Positions 1 to 10,213 of a stretch of DNA of 64,000 bases are shown one piece after another; the first letter of the stretch is position 1, and every line of letters begins with the position of its first letter. The position numbers and the translations under genes were made by a program. This DNA is from JBKBIP01 sp046297495 (GTDB taxonomy: Bacteria > Planctomycetota > Planctomycetia > Gemmatales > Gemmataceae): assembly GCA_046297495.1 (NCBI GenBank), contig JBKBIP010000002.1, positions 62,001 to 126,000 on the forward strand, given 5' to 3'. Below the pieces are notes generated by a model. It worked only from the letters and a program-made list of their open reading frames with translations. It did not search any database and was not told where the DNA came from.

Positions 1-1
1 T

Positions 2-2176
2 ATTTATGCTAAGAATCAGGATGATTTGTTCTTCGCGCAGGGGTTCGTCGCGGCGCAAGATCGGTTGTTTCAAATCGACCTGTGGCGGCGCGTGGCCGTG
101 GGGGAGACCAGCGCCGTCTTGGGCAAGAAGGGACTGCCGGGAGACCGGTTCGCCCGCCTGGCGAAGTACCGGGGGAACATGAATCAGGAATGGACCAGTT
201 ACTCCCCGGACACCCAACAGATTGCCACCGCTTTCACCCACGGCATCAACGCTTACATCGACCACCTTGGCGATCGGCTGCCGATTGAGTTTCAGATTCT
301 CGGCTACCGGCCCACCAAATGGCGGCCGGAGGACTGCTTGGGCCGGATGTCCGGGATCATCATGAGTCGCAATTTCGCCGATGAGATTAGCCGGGCGGAG
401 TTGGTGGCGGCGGTCGGGATTGACAAGGCCAGGCAAATCGCCCCGGCGGACCCAGACATCCCCTATGATACCCCTCTGGATTTGGAAGGGATCACGCAAG
501 CCATCCTCGCTGATTACCGGGCCGCCACCGGCCCCCTGTCATTCGCTGCCGATAAGGACGGTAGCAACAATTGGGCCATTGATGGTGCCTTGTCGGCGTC
601 CGGCAAACCGATGATGGCCAGCGATCCGCACCGCTCCATCCAGCTACCGTCCTTGCGCTACCTGGTCCACCTGCACGCGCCTGGTTGGAATGTCATCGGC
701 AGCGGCGAACCGGGACTGCCGGGAGTCGCGCTGGGGCACAATGAACGCATTGCCTGGGGGTTCACCATCGTCGGCAATGATCAAGCCGACATCTACATCG
801 AAGAAACCGATCCAGCCGACGACACCCGCTACAAGGTCGGCGACCGCTGGGAAAAAATGACCATTCTGCATGAACCCGTGACCGTCAAAGGAGAATCGAA
901 GCCAGTGGAGGTTGAGCTGCGTTTCACCCGGCATGGTCCAGTGATTCATCAAGATCGAAAACGGAACCGCGCTTTCGTGCTCCGTTGGGTCGGTAGCGAA
1001 CCGGGAACAGCCGCGTATCTCGGTTGCCTGGCCCTCGACCGGGTTGGTAACTGGAAAGAATTTCTGCAAGCGGTGAAACGTTGGAAGCTGCCATCAGAGA
1101 ACATTGTTTATGCCGATGTCGATGGCAACATCGGCTGGGTAGCTGCTGCCTTGACGCCGATCCGCAAGAGCTGGCACGGCCTATTGCCGGTGCCGGGGGC
1201 CAGCAGCCAGTATGAGTGGCAAGGTTTTCTGGATGTCGAACATTATCCCCAGGTATTCAATCCGCCTCAACATTACGTCGCCACGGCCAACCACAATATC
1301 TTGCCGGATGATTACCCCCATCGCATAGCCCATGAATGGTCCCCCAGTTATCGCTATCAACAGGTAAAGCGGCGGCTGGAAAGCCAAAAGCAATTCACCC
1401 TCGACGATATGAAAAGCATTCAACACGACAATACCTCCGGCGCCGGCGAAGCGCTGGTGCGCATTCTCAAGGAAGTAAAAATCGACGATCCGCAATTGCA
1501 ACCGTATGTCGATTTATTGTCGAAATGGGACGGTGTGCTTACGGTCGATTCGCGGGCGGCGACGCTGTACGCCGTCTGGCTCGATGAAGCGCAAAAGGTG
1601 TTCTTCGGCCGGCATGCGCCGCCGCATTTGGTGGAATTTCTCAGCTCCAAGCAAGGCATCCAACACATGATGATGGCGTTGGAAACTCCCGCTGCGCCGT
1701 GGTTCGACAAAGAAGCCCAGAAGGAACGGGATGAGCTGATCCGCCAGACCCTGGCCCGCGCCGTGGCACGAACCAAGAAACTGCGTTCTTCCGATGTGGA
1801 TCAATGGACCTGGGGAAAGCTGCATACCACGAATCTGGACCATCCCTTGGCATCGTTGGGGGCAGTCTATGCCAAGGCGTTCAGCCTGCCGCCAGTGGAG
1901 CAGCCTGGGGATGGCCTCACGCCGAACGCCGGCCGGCACGACGCGAACTTCCGCAAGACGCATGGCGCCTCGTATCGGCAGGTGTTCGACTTAGCCGACT
2001 GGGATCGTGGCGTGGCCACCAGTGTACCAGGGCAATCGGGCCAACCGGGCAGCCCGCATTATGACGACCTGCTGCCGCTGTGGGCCAAGGGAGAGTATTT
2101 CCCCCTGGTCTTCTCCCGGGCCAAGGTGGAGGAAGTGACGACCAATCGCCTGCTACTGCGACCAGCGGGGAAATAA
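2..2176 (+). CDS. Penicillin acylase family protein (N-terminal nucleophile hydrolase), 5' end cut by the window
   Basis: The frame is open from base 2, so the true start and any signal peptide lie outside the window; the TTG at 26 is not the start. Visible text begins with the family's YAKNQDDLFFAQGF stretch, typical of the alpha chain of penicillin/cephalosporin acylases. The precursor normally self-cleaves at a Gly-Ser bond. Here DGSNNWAIDG supplies the nucleophile serine at codon 563-565, followed by the expected beta chain (SDPH, GHNERIAWG, RHGPVI). Family members hydrolyse amide bonds such as beta-lactam side chains or acyl-homoserine lactones, usually in the periplasm. Substrate cannot be read from the sequence. 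The rhodanese gene is convergent, 7 bp downstream. Confidence 0.9.
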   Translation: MYAKNQDDLFFAQGFVAAQDRLFQIDLWRRVAVGETSAVLGKKGLPGDRFARLAKYRGNMNQEWTSYSPDTQQIATAFTHGINAYIDHLGDRLPIEFQILGYRPTKWRPEDCLGRMSGIIMSRNFADEISRAELVAAVGIDKARQIAPADPDIPYDTPLDLEGITQAILADYRAATGPLSFAADKDGSNNWAIDGALSASGKPMMASDPHRSIQLPSLRYLVHLHAPGWNVIGSGEPGLPGVALGHNERIAWGFTIVGNDQADIYIEETDPADDTRYKVGDRWEKMTILHEPVTVKGESKPVEVELRFTRHGPVIHQDRKRNRAFVLRWVGSEPGTAAYLGCLALDRVGNWKEFLQAVKRWKLPSENIVYADVDGNIGWVAAALTPIRKSWHGLLPVPGASSQYEWQGFLDVEHYPQVFNPPQHYVATANHNILPDDYPHRIAHEWSPSYRYQQVKRRLESQKQFTLDDMKSIQHDNTSGAGEALVRILKEVKIDDPQLQPYVDLLSKWDGVLTVDSRAATLYAVWLDEAQKVFFGRHAPPHLVEFLSSKQGIQHMMMALETPAAPWFDKEAQKERDELIRQTLARAVARTKKLRSSDVDQWTWGKLHTTNLDHPLASLGAVYAKAFSLPPVEQPGDGLTPNAGRHDANFRKTHGASYRQVFDLADWDRGVATSVPGQSGQPGSPHYDDLLPLWAKGEYFPLVFSRAKVEEVTTNRLLLRPAGK

Positions 2177-2183
2177 CGCACCG

Positions 2184-2510
2184 TCAATAGCGCGGCACGC
2201 GGGTATCCACGACACAGGACCAGGCATCAATGCCGCCGGCCAACGACGCGACATGGGGAAAGCCCAGCTGATCCAGCAACGCGGCGGCGGACAGGCTGCG
2301 GATGCCATGATGACAATACGTCACGATCAACGCTCCCGCCGGCGCCTGAATTTCTCGATAGCGATGAATTAGCTCATTCAAGGGGATTAGTTGGCTATTG
2401 GGTAAGGCGGCCATCTGGTGTTCCCACGCTTGCCGCACGTCCAGCAACCACGTCGGCTCCTGATCGGCTAGCCGACGGGACAATTCTTGCGCTTCGATTT
2501 GTCGTACCAT
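2184..2510 (-). CDS. Single-domain rhodanese-like protein
   Basis: A 108-residue single rhodanese domain. Motif LLDVR lies at residues 22-26 and the active-site loop CHHGIR starts at Cys66, the residue that would carry persulfide sulfur. The C-terminal GGIDAW is the usual end of the fold. The start is ATG at 2510 because a GGGGAG Shine-Dalgarno lies just upstream; the open frame extends further to 2747, but that part has no domain character. Small rhodaneses of this type move sulfane sulfur or detoxify cyanide and sulfide in the cytoplasm. The neighbours do not identify a partner. Confidence 0.87.
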   Translation of the reverse strand: MVRQIEAQELSRRLADQEPTWLLDVRQAWEHQMAALPNSQLIPLNELIHRYREIQAPAGALIVTYCHHGIRSLSAAALLDQLGFPHVASLAGGIDAWSCVVDTRVPRY

Positions 2511-2721
2511 GACTCGTCTCCCCTCGGTGTTGGTTGGATCGGCGGCCTGTGGTTGATCGTGCCGAACCGATCCGCGAAGGGAAGAGGAACATCCTTCCTC
2601 CTTTTCCCGTTTCCTCACCATACATGATAATGCGTGTTGACCACGCAAGAAAGCCGGCAAAGCGTGAGGAAAACGCCCCCAGGGGGAAGAATCTGGGAGC
2701 GTTATCGTTATCATACGGTCA

Positions 2722-3435
2722 TTACGACTTTTTGCCAGCCGCTTCATAACGGCGGGCGACTTCGGGCCAGTTCACCACGTTCCACCAGGCGGCGATGTAA
2801 TCCGGCCGGCGGTTCTGATATTTCAAGTAGTAGGCATGTTCCCAAACATCAAGACCCAAAATCGGCGTCTGCCCTTTGAGCAGCGGCGAATCCTGGTTGG
2901 CGGTCTTCACGATGGTCAATTTCCCGTCCACCGGCACCAGCCAGGCCCAGCCGCTGCCGAAGACCGTGCCAGCGGCCGTATTGAATTCCTTTTGAAAGTT
3001 CTCGAAACCACCGAAGGCGTCGTTGATCGCCTTGGCCAACGAACCCGTGGGTTTGCCGCCGCCGCGTGGAGCCATGATCTGCCAAAACAACGTATGATTC
3101 GCATGCCCGCCGCCGTTGTTGATGACGGTTTGGCGAATCTTCTCTGGCACCTCGTCAATCTGAAGCAGTAACTCCTCGACCGGCACGCGGCTTAGCGCGG
3201 GGTAGTCCTTCAGGGCGGCGTTGAGATTATTGATATAGGCCTGATGGTGGCGGCCGTGATGAATCATCATGGTCTGGGCGTCGAGGTAGGGTTCAAGAGC
3301 GTCGAACGCATACGGCAGCTTGGGAAGTGTATAGCCGGCGTCATCGGCCGCGCGCGGCTGGCCGGGAGCAAGCAAGACGGTCGTCGTGCTGGCACCAACA
3401 GCTTGTAGCCACTGCCGACGAGTCATGGTTAGCAT
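2722..3435 (-). CDS. Fe/Mn superoxide dismutase with twin-arginine signal
   Basis: A 237-residue precursor. The N-terminus has a twin-arginine motif (TRRQWL, residues 5-10), a hydrophobic stretch and a likely cleavage near residue 30, so the enzyme should be exported already folded and metallated. The metal ligands of the Fe/Mn family are present: His59 (IHHGRHH), His114 (GGHANHTLFW), Asp196 and His200 (LDVWEHAYY). The sequences GSGWAWLV and NQDSPL favour manganese. It converts superoxide to oxygen and peroxide, here outside the cytoplasm. It is a single gene, divergent from the secreted-protein gene at 3604. Confidence 0.93.
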   Translation of the reverse strand: MLTMTRRQWLQAVGASTTTVLLAPGQPRAADDAGYTLPKLPYAFDALEPYLDAQTMMIHHGRHHQAYINNLNAALKDYPALSRVPVEELLLQIDEVPEKIRQTVINNGGGHANHTLFWQIMAPRGGGKPTGSLAKAINDAFGGFENFQKEFNTAAGTVFGSGWAWLVPVDGKLTIVKTANQDSPLLKGQTPILGLDVWEHAYYLKYQNRRPDYIAAWWNVVNWPEVARRYEAAGKKS

Positions 3436-3603
3436 GGCGTTATCTCCTTGTGCTAGGGGTCGGATCGGATATTCTCGAAAAAGGTCATCACGATGACCAA
3501 TGCGATTCCGCGCTTGTCGTGTCCGCGCTTGTCGTGGCGTTCGAAGTTGGCGACATTGTCAAGCGGACCCACATGATTCTGATACTCCTCTATTACGGAA
3601 AGG

Positions 3604-4146
3604 ATGTGGCGGATGTTTTTCCCATTCCGGGCGTTGAACCTGCTGCTGTTAGGGGTTCCCTGCTTGAGTATCCTGTGTCTGGCCCCGTCCCGCTCCCTGG
3701 CGCAAGAAGACGGCGTACGTCAAGCCTTCGTCAATCTGCAAGCGGGCTTTCTCAACCAAGAGCTCGGCGGTGGGTTGCAAGCTCTCTGGAACATGTTGGA
3801 CCGCGACACCCAAACGGAGGCCGATCAAACCGCCCAGACCATCCGTGACTTGTATGCCCAAGCCTCCCCCGCCGAACGCATGCGGCTGGTGAAAGCGTTT
3901 GGCCTACCGGGGACCGATTTGGCCCAGCTGACCGGGATGCGCTACCTGCGCACGCGCCGCTGTCAACATCTCTATGGGGATTTCGCCGATGCCACCCTCG
4001 CCAACATCACTGTCCATCAGGGGACGGCCACTGTCACCTACAGGGAACCGTACCAACCACCACGGATGCTCATGTTTGTGTTACAAAATGGTCAGTGGAA
4101 GGCGCGGTTGCCGTTGCCCCAAGTCATGATTCCTGAAAAAGAATAA
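3604..4146 (+). CDS. Secreted protein of unknown function
   Basis: This 180-residue protein has a clear Sec signal (hydrophobic residues about 12-30, probable cleavage after SLAQ). The mature part is mostly helical, with an ERMRLVKAFGLPGTDL segment and a C-terminal beta region (VHQGTATVTYREP, LQNGQWKARLPLP) resembling the small SnoaL/NTF2-like or DUF4878-like folds that follow export signals. No catalytic motif is visible. The second ATG at 3613 has better spacing from AAAGG than the first, so the start could be nine bases later. It is convergent with the phosphatase gene at 4184. Confidence 0.7.
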   Translation: MWRMFFPFRALNLLLLGVPCLSILCLAPSRSLAQEDGVRQAFVNLQAGFLNQELGGGLQALWNMLDRDTQTEADQTAQTIRDLYAQASPAERMRLVKAFGLPGTDLAQLTGMRYLRTRRCQHLYGDFADATLANITVHQGTATVTYREPYQPPRMLMFVLQNGQWKARLPLPQVMIPEKE

Positions 4147-4183
4147 ATTAATGCTATCAAACCACTTACAGATTGATTGAACA

Positions 4184-4984
4184 TCACGACAGCCGTTGCG
4201 CGCGGAGACAGCGAAGCATCTCCTCGTGCAAGGCGGGACCGTTGCACGCCAAGGCGTCGGGCGAATGGGGATCATACGGGCTGCCATCGACATTGCTCAG
4301 GACGCCGCCGGCCTCGCGCACCAGCACGACGCCGCCAGCCACGTCCCATACATGATTGTCGAACGCCCAGTACCCATCGAAGCGCCCGGCGGCGACGTAG
4401 GCCAAATTCAAGGCCGTCGAGCCAGTGCGGCGCAGCGAGCGGGCCTGGTAGGAAAAATAATTCCACCATGTCAGGGTTCGTTCATGGCCGCGCAAGTCGG
4501 GGGGAAAGCCGGTGGCCAGCAGGGATTGCTCCAGGCATGTCGCCTGGCTAGTCCGCAACCGGCGGTCGTTGAGCCAGGCCCCTTGCCCCTGGGCGGCGTG
4601 GAACATCTCGTCGCGGACTGGTTCATACACCACCCCTACCACGAGTTCTCCGCGCACTTGCAAGCCAATGGACACGCAGTAAAACGGAAAATCATGGACA
4701 TAGTTGGTGGTGCCGTCGATGGGATCGACGATCCAGGTCGGCGGAGCGTCGAGGCCGGGACGCTGTTGACCGGCCCCTTCCTCTTCCCCCAAGAAACCAT
4801 GATCGGGGAAACGATCCTGCAAATACGCCTGGATGGCGCGTTGCGATGCCAAGTCGGCGTCTGTGACCAGGTCGAACCGTCCCTTCTCGCGCACCGCGAA
4901 GCGCTGCCGCCAATCGGCCAGCACCTCCCCCGCGCGACGGGCCGCTTCCCGCGCGGCCTCCAGATATTCCGTCCAGTCGTGCAT
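4184..4984 (-). CDS. Inositol monophosphatase family phosphatase
   Basis: A 266-residue member of the Mg2+-dependent, Li+-sensitive phosphatase family, which hydrolyses inositol-1-phosphate, 3'-phosphoadenosine 5'-phosphate or histidinol phosphate depending on subfamily. The metal-binding motifs are intact: GEEEG (Glu67 region), WIVDPIDGTTN (Asp87 and Asp90) and WDVAGG (Asp214). Length is normal for the family. The start is placed at ATG 4984; an in-frame extension to 5026 adds only 14 unconserved residues. Substrate is not decidable from sequence alone. It is a cytoplasmic single gene. Confidence 0.88.
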   Translation of the reverse strand: MHDWTEYLEAAREAARRAGEVLADWRQRFAVREKGRFDLVTDADLASQRAIQAYLQDRFPDHGFLGEEEGAGQQRPGLDAPPTWIVDPIDGTTNYVHDFPFYCVSIGLQVRGELVVGVVYEPVRDEMFHAAQGQGAWLNDRRLRTSQATCLEQSLLATGFPPDLRGHERTLTWWNYFSYQARSLRRTGSTALNLAYVAAGRFDGYWAFDNHVWDVAGGVVLVREAGGVLSNVDGSPYDPHSPDALACNGPALHEEMLRCLRAQRLS

Positions 4985-5058
4985 GGTGCTCCTAATGTTC
5001 GATAGTCCGTAGTCTAGCAATGTCACTTATCGCTAGACTACGGACCACGCGCCGCGGG

Positions 5059-5532
5059 TCAATTGTAATGCACGGCCACTTTGCCGCAGAATAGCTTGAA
5101 ATGGATGCGGACCTTTTGGCAGCAGCCATAATCAAAGACGATCTCGCGTTTGCCAGCGCACATTCGGGGACAACCAGGAGGCAGTGAAAACTTCACGCAC
5201 ACCGGGCATTTTTTGACCGGGTGAATGAGCATCACTTCATGGCAGCCGGGCGTCGGCTTGAAGGTGTGGACGAATTCGCAAATCGTCATCGGGCAGGCAT
5301 ACGCCAGCGGCGGCGGCGCATAGACCAGTGGCGGGGGAACGGGGGCCGGTGGCGCGTAGGCGGGATGCGGCGCCGGTAGCGCCACTTGCATTTGCTGTAT
5401 CGCTGTCAGTTGATGGACCGGCCCCTTCGCTTGGTGCAGGAAGGGAAGTTGAATTTCGGCCTGAGCGGAATGACTATATGAAGTCATCATAATCAGGACG
5501 AGTGCTCCGACGCGGAAAAACTTCAAGTGCAT
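5059..5532 (-). CDS. Small secreted proline- and cysteine-rich protein
   Basis: This 157-residue protein has a Sec signal (cleavage near SAQA, residue 26), a Pro/Ala/Tyr-rich linker (about residues 50-78) and a C-terminal region of about 75 residues with ten cysteines, including KKCPVC, GCPRMC and a GCC pair. That even number in an exported domain suggests disulfides or metal binding. An AGGAG ribosome site sits eight bases before the ATG. I do not recognise a named family; such proteins are common in planctomycete envelopes. It follows the phosphatase gene's promoter side with no shared operon evidence. Confidence 0.65.
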   Translation of the reverse strand: MHLKFFRVGALVLIMMTSYSHSAQAEIQLPFLHQAKGPVHQLTAIQQMQVALPAPHPAYAPPAPVPPPLVYAPPPLAYACPMTICEFVHTFKPTPGCHEVMLIHPVKKCPVCVKFSLPPGCPRMCAGKREIVFDYGCCQKVRIHFKLFCGKVAVHYN

Positions 5533-5609
5533 CTCTCGTCTCCTGTTCCAGGATGAGCTTGTGGATAGGCCAAGCTCCGGGCCTTGCGCTGGCGTTAGGG
5601 TACGTCGAA

Positions 5610-5630
5610 ACGCTTTCGCGAAGCGTCGCT
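5610..5630. repeat. Short intergenic hairpin sharing a 12-mer with 45518-45529
   Basis: ACGCTT and AAGCGT arms face each other around TCGCG. The right part, CGAAGCGTCGCT (5619-5630), is identical to the right arm of the intergenic palindrome at 45488-45529. The position, between two minus-strand genes, fits a dispersed intergenic repeat or a transcript end. Confidence 0.4.
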
Positions 5631-5636
5631 AAATAG

Positions 5637-6446
5637 TTAGGGTTGTTTGGGTTCCTCTCTTTCCACCTTCACTTCTCCCAGGAAGCGGTCGATCAGCACC
5701 GTTTGCGCCGGGAAGCCGAAGCCGCCCGCCCCCTCTTCCGGGGGCAGAATGTGATAGATGAGCGTCATTTTTCGATCCGCGATCGCCGCCCGCGTTACCA
5801 GTAAGCGGTCGGCGCCGTTCGCTTGCAAGCCCGCCGCCACGCAGACGAGCATGTGCTTGCCCCAGTCAATGTCCGCCACGCGCAGCAAGCGGGCCATTTG
5901 CGCTGTGGCGATGGCCGGCACGCTGTCGCCGCCGATCAAGTTCATGTGCTTGGCCAATTCCTTGCCGTCGCGGATGACCAGCACTTGCAAGCCGGCGCGG
6001 CGGGTCGCCGCTGGTTGCCAGTTGGCGCGGGCATGGATGCCGTCCTTGCTGGCCAGCTCGGTCGTAATTGCTCCGCCGACTTCCAAACGAGCCGGCCAGA
6101 GTTCGTGATAGGTTTTCCCTTCGATGTCGGTGTTGACCATCTTGGCCCACAAACGCACGCGCTGGTCAAGATAGGCCGCCAGCAGCGCTTCCTTGCCGGG
6201 GGCGTACAGCTCGCGGCTCTGCTTTCGGCCATCCCAATCGGTCCAGCGAAACCAATAGGCGTTGAAGCGCGGCTGAGCGCCGATCTTGCCGCCACCGGGA
6301 TTCAACTCCAAAAAGCCATCGAATAGCTGCTCCTCGCCGCGTGCCTTTTGGTACCACTCGGCTTCCGCGAACAGGATCAGCGGCTTGTCCACCTCGGCAT
6401 CCGCCGCGACATGAAATAGACACATTAGCAAGCAACTGGATAACAT
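5637..6446 (-). CDS. Secreted protein of unknown function
   Basis: A 269-residue protein with a short signal peptide (cleavage near residue 17) and no recognisable catalytic motif. The sequence alternates beta-type segments (EAEWYQKARGEEQLFDGFLE, YWFRWTDWDGRK) with a C-terminal half of VLVIRDGKELAKHMNL and LLRVADIDWGKHMLVCV, the latter resembling planctomycete proteins that resist an oxidant or metal-catalysed step, but this is only an impression. AAGGAAC precedes the ATG at 6446 by eight bases. The gene lies alone between the Cys-rich protein and mutL. Confidence 0.65.
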   Translation of the reverse strand: MLSSCLLMCLFHVAADAEVDKPLILFAEAEWYQKARGEEQLFDGFLELNPGGGKIGAQPRFNAYWFRWTDWDGRKQSRELYAPGKEALLAAYLDQRVRLWAKMVNTDIEGKTYHELWPARLEVGGAITTELASKDGIHARANWQPAATRRAGLQVLVIRDGKELAKHMNLIGGDSVPAIATAQMARLLRVADIDWGKHMLVCVAAGLQANGADRLLVTRAAIADRKMTLIYHILPPEEGAGGFGFPAQTVLIDRFLGEVKVEREEPKQP

Positions 6447-6583
6447 GGCATGTTCCTTACCTGAATCACCTCGTCACCCCTCATATCAGACGACGTGGCG
6501 CCATCCAGGGTTGCTCCGGCGCGGATCGCTTCGTCCATCTTTCCCATTGTGAACAAATTCCGCTGGTGGAAACAACCGCAGTT

Positions 6584-8419
6584 TCAGATGCGGCGGAATT
6601 GGCGGTCGAGATCGTGGCGGGAAAATAGTAACGATGTGGGCCGGCCGTGCGGGCAGTGATGATTATCGGCGGCCAGGTGACGCATGGCCACCAGAGTGGC
6701 GATTTCTTCTGGCGTCAGCGGATCGCCCGCCCGGACAGCGGCATGACAAGCCATAAGGCTGAGCAGATCGTTCAGCAGCTGCTCGCGCTCCGGCACGCGG
6801 TCCTTGGTCACGAGATGGTCCACCACCGCCTTGAGGATGTCCCGCGGCGAACGTCGGCCCAGCAACGCGGGATAACTCGTCACCAACACGGTGCCGCCGC
6901 CGAAATCGTCGATCCCCAAGCCCAGCTCAGCGAGGGCGTCGCGCTGTTCCAAGACCAAGGCGACCTGATCGGCGGACAGTTCGACCGGCTCTGGGATCAG
7001 CAGCCGTTGGGCCTCCAACGGCCCGGAGCGGATGCGTTTCTTGAGCTGTTCAAACAGAATGCGCTCGTGCAGCGCATGCTGATCGATGACCAACATTCCC
7101 TCCGGCGTTTCCAGCACCAGATAGGCATCGTATAGTTGGATGGCTTTGAGCGGTTCGGCGAATAAATCCGGTCGCGCCGGCGCTGGCGGATCGTTGTCAG
7201 CTGTTGAGGGGGCCGTTTCCTGCCCCAAAATCAATGGCGGTTCCGAATCGTCAGCTGACATTGGTGATGACTTGTCCGAATTGGTGGAGGCGGCAAACGG
7301 CAGCGGCGGCGCTGGCGCGGGAGAAGGCGTCAGCGACCACGGCGGCGGATCGGGCAAGAGCGACTTGTCCGGCAGCGGGGCGGTGGGCTGTGGTTTGCTC
7401 AGTGAAGAGGGGACTTGCAGCCGGGCCGTCAGGTTTTCCGCCGCCAGCCGTTTGCGAATCGAAGTTAGAATCAAGTGATAGACCGATTGGCTATCGCGGA
7501 AACGTACCTCTGCCTTGGTGGGATGGACGTTGACATCGATCAATTCCGGCGGCATGTCCAGGAACAGGAAGGCGACGGCATAGCGCCCGGTCATCAGCAA
7601 ACCGCGATACCCCTCTTGAATGGCGTGCCCCAAGCCGCGGTCCCGAATCCACCGGCCATTGAGAAACAGGTATTGTTGCTTGGCGGTGCCGCGCTCGCAG
7701 CCGGGATCGCCGATGAAACCGTGTAGCCGCAACGGTCCCGCCGTGGCGTCAATGTGATACAGCTGATCGCGCACCTCGTCGCCGAAGAACAGGCCGACAC
7801 GATCCAACAGTGGCGTGCGAGCCTTGACCTCGTACACATTTTTATTGTTGTGCCGCAAGGTCAGATGCAGGTCGGAATACGCCAAAGACAGGCGCGTGAA
7901 AATCTCGCAGATGTGCCCCATCTCGGTGCCGATGGTGCGCAGGAACTTACGGCGCACGGGGGTATTGAAGAACAGGTGGCGCACCTCGATGCGCGTCCCC
8001 GCCGCCCCATTCCAGGGCCGAACTTCGGACAGTTCGCCGCCGTGACAGCGAATCTCCGCGCCGTTCGGTTGGTCCGCCGGCCGGGATTGCAACGTCACCT
8101 GCGCGACACCGCCGATGGAGGCCAACGCCTCGCCGCGGAAACCCAGCGTGCCGATGTGAAACAAATCGTCCGCCGTGTCCAACTTACTGGTGGCGTGACT
8201 TGCGAACGCCAGCGGCAAATCCTCGGCCAAGATGCCGCAACCGTCGTCCACCACGCGCATCAGCTCAATGCCTCCCTGTTCCACTTCAATATCAATGCGC
8301 GTGCTCCCCGCATCGACGGAATTTTCCAGCAATTCCTTGATGACGCTAGCCGGCCGCTCGATGACCTCGCCGGCGGCGATTTTGGTGATGACGGAAGTAG
8401 GAAGTTGGTGGATACGCAT
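6584..8419 (-). CDS. mutL: DNA mismatch repair protein MutL
   Basis: A 611-residue MutL with the GHKL ATPase at the N-terminus: ELLENSVDAG (about 29-38), DDGCGI (58-63), ATSKL, and GFRGEALAS (93-101). A proline-rich linker follows. The C-terminal domain holds the latent endonuclease motif DQHALHERILFE starting at Asp446, plus ACHAAVRAG and CPHGRPTS, which complete the metal site. It therefore belongs to the nicking MutL class rather than the E. coli class. The start is ATG 8419 (MRIHQLP, the conserved N-terminus); the frame runs 24 codons further upstream without conservation. No mutS is in the window. Confidence 0.96.
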   Translation of the reverse strand: MRIHQLPTSVITKIAAGEVIERPASVIKELLENSVDAGSTRIDIEVEQGGIELMRVVDDGCGILAEDLPLAFASHATSKLDTADDLFHIGTLGFRGEALASIGGVAQVTLQSRPADQPNGAEIRCHGGELSEVRPWNGAAGTRIEVRHLFFNTPVRRKFLRTIGTEMGHICEIFTRLSLAYSDLHLTLRHNNKNVYEVKARTPLLDRVGLFFGDEVRDQLYHIDATAGPLRLHGFIGDPGCERGTAKQQYLFLNGRWIRDRGLGHAIQEGYRGLLMTGRYAVAFLFLDMPPELIDVNVHPTKAEVRFRDSQSVYHLILTSIRKRLAAENLTARLQVPSSLSKPQPTAPLPDKSLLPDPPPWSLTPSPAPAPPLPFAASTNSDKSSPMSADDSEPPLILGQETAPSTADNDPPAPARPDLFAEPLKAIQLYDAYLVLETPEGMLVIDQHALHERILFEQLKKRIRSGPLEAQRLLIPEPVELSADQVALVLEQRDALAELGLGIDDFGGGTVLVTSYPALLGRRSPRDILKAVVDHLVTKDRVPEREQLLNDLLSLMACHAAVRAGDPLTPEEIATLVAMRHLAADNHHCPHGRPTSLLFSRHDLDRQFRRI

Positions 8420-8540
8420 TCGGAAGTAGTTGTCAGTTGGTAGTTGTTCGTTTGTTACCCAAGCCGGTCCCTGGGGGACCGAATGTAACATTTCACGATG
8501 GAGAAAAGTCGGTTCCCCAAGAACGGGCTTGGGTTTTAGA

Positions 8541-10031
<1,491 letters not shown>

Positions 10032-10213
10032 GGTTGCGACTAAGCAAAACAGCGAAGCGGGAAATATCTTGGGTGGGATTATTGTACAAGAAGCGGCAGG
10101 GGAAAGGCGATGTTAGAAATGCCCGTCCATCGACGAGCGAAGGCCGTCCGACCTCCGGTGACTCGTCCAACCAGAGGCCGCACGGCCCCGTTCTCCTTGT
10201 TCAGACCCGTTCA

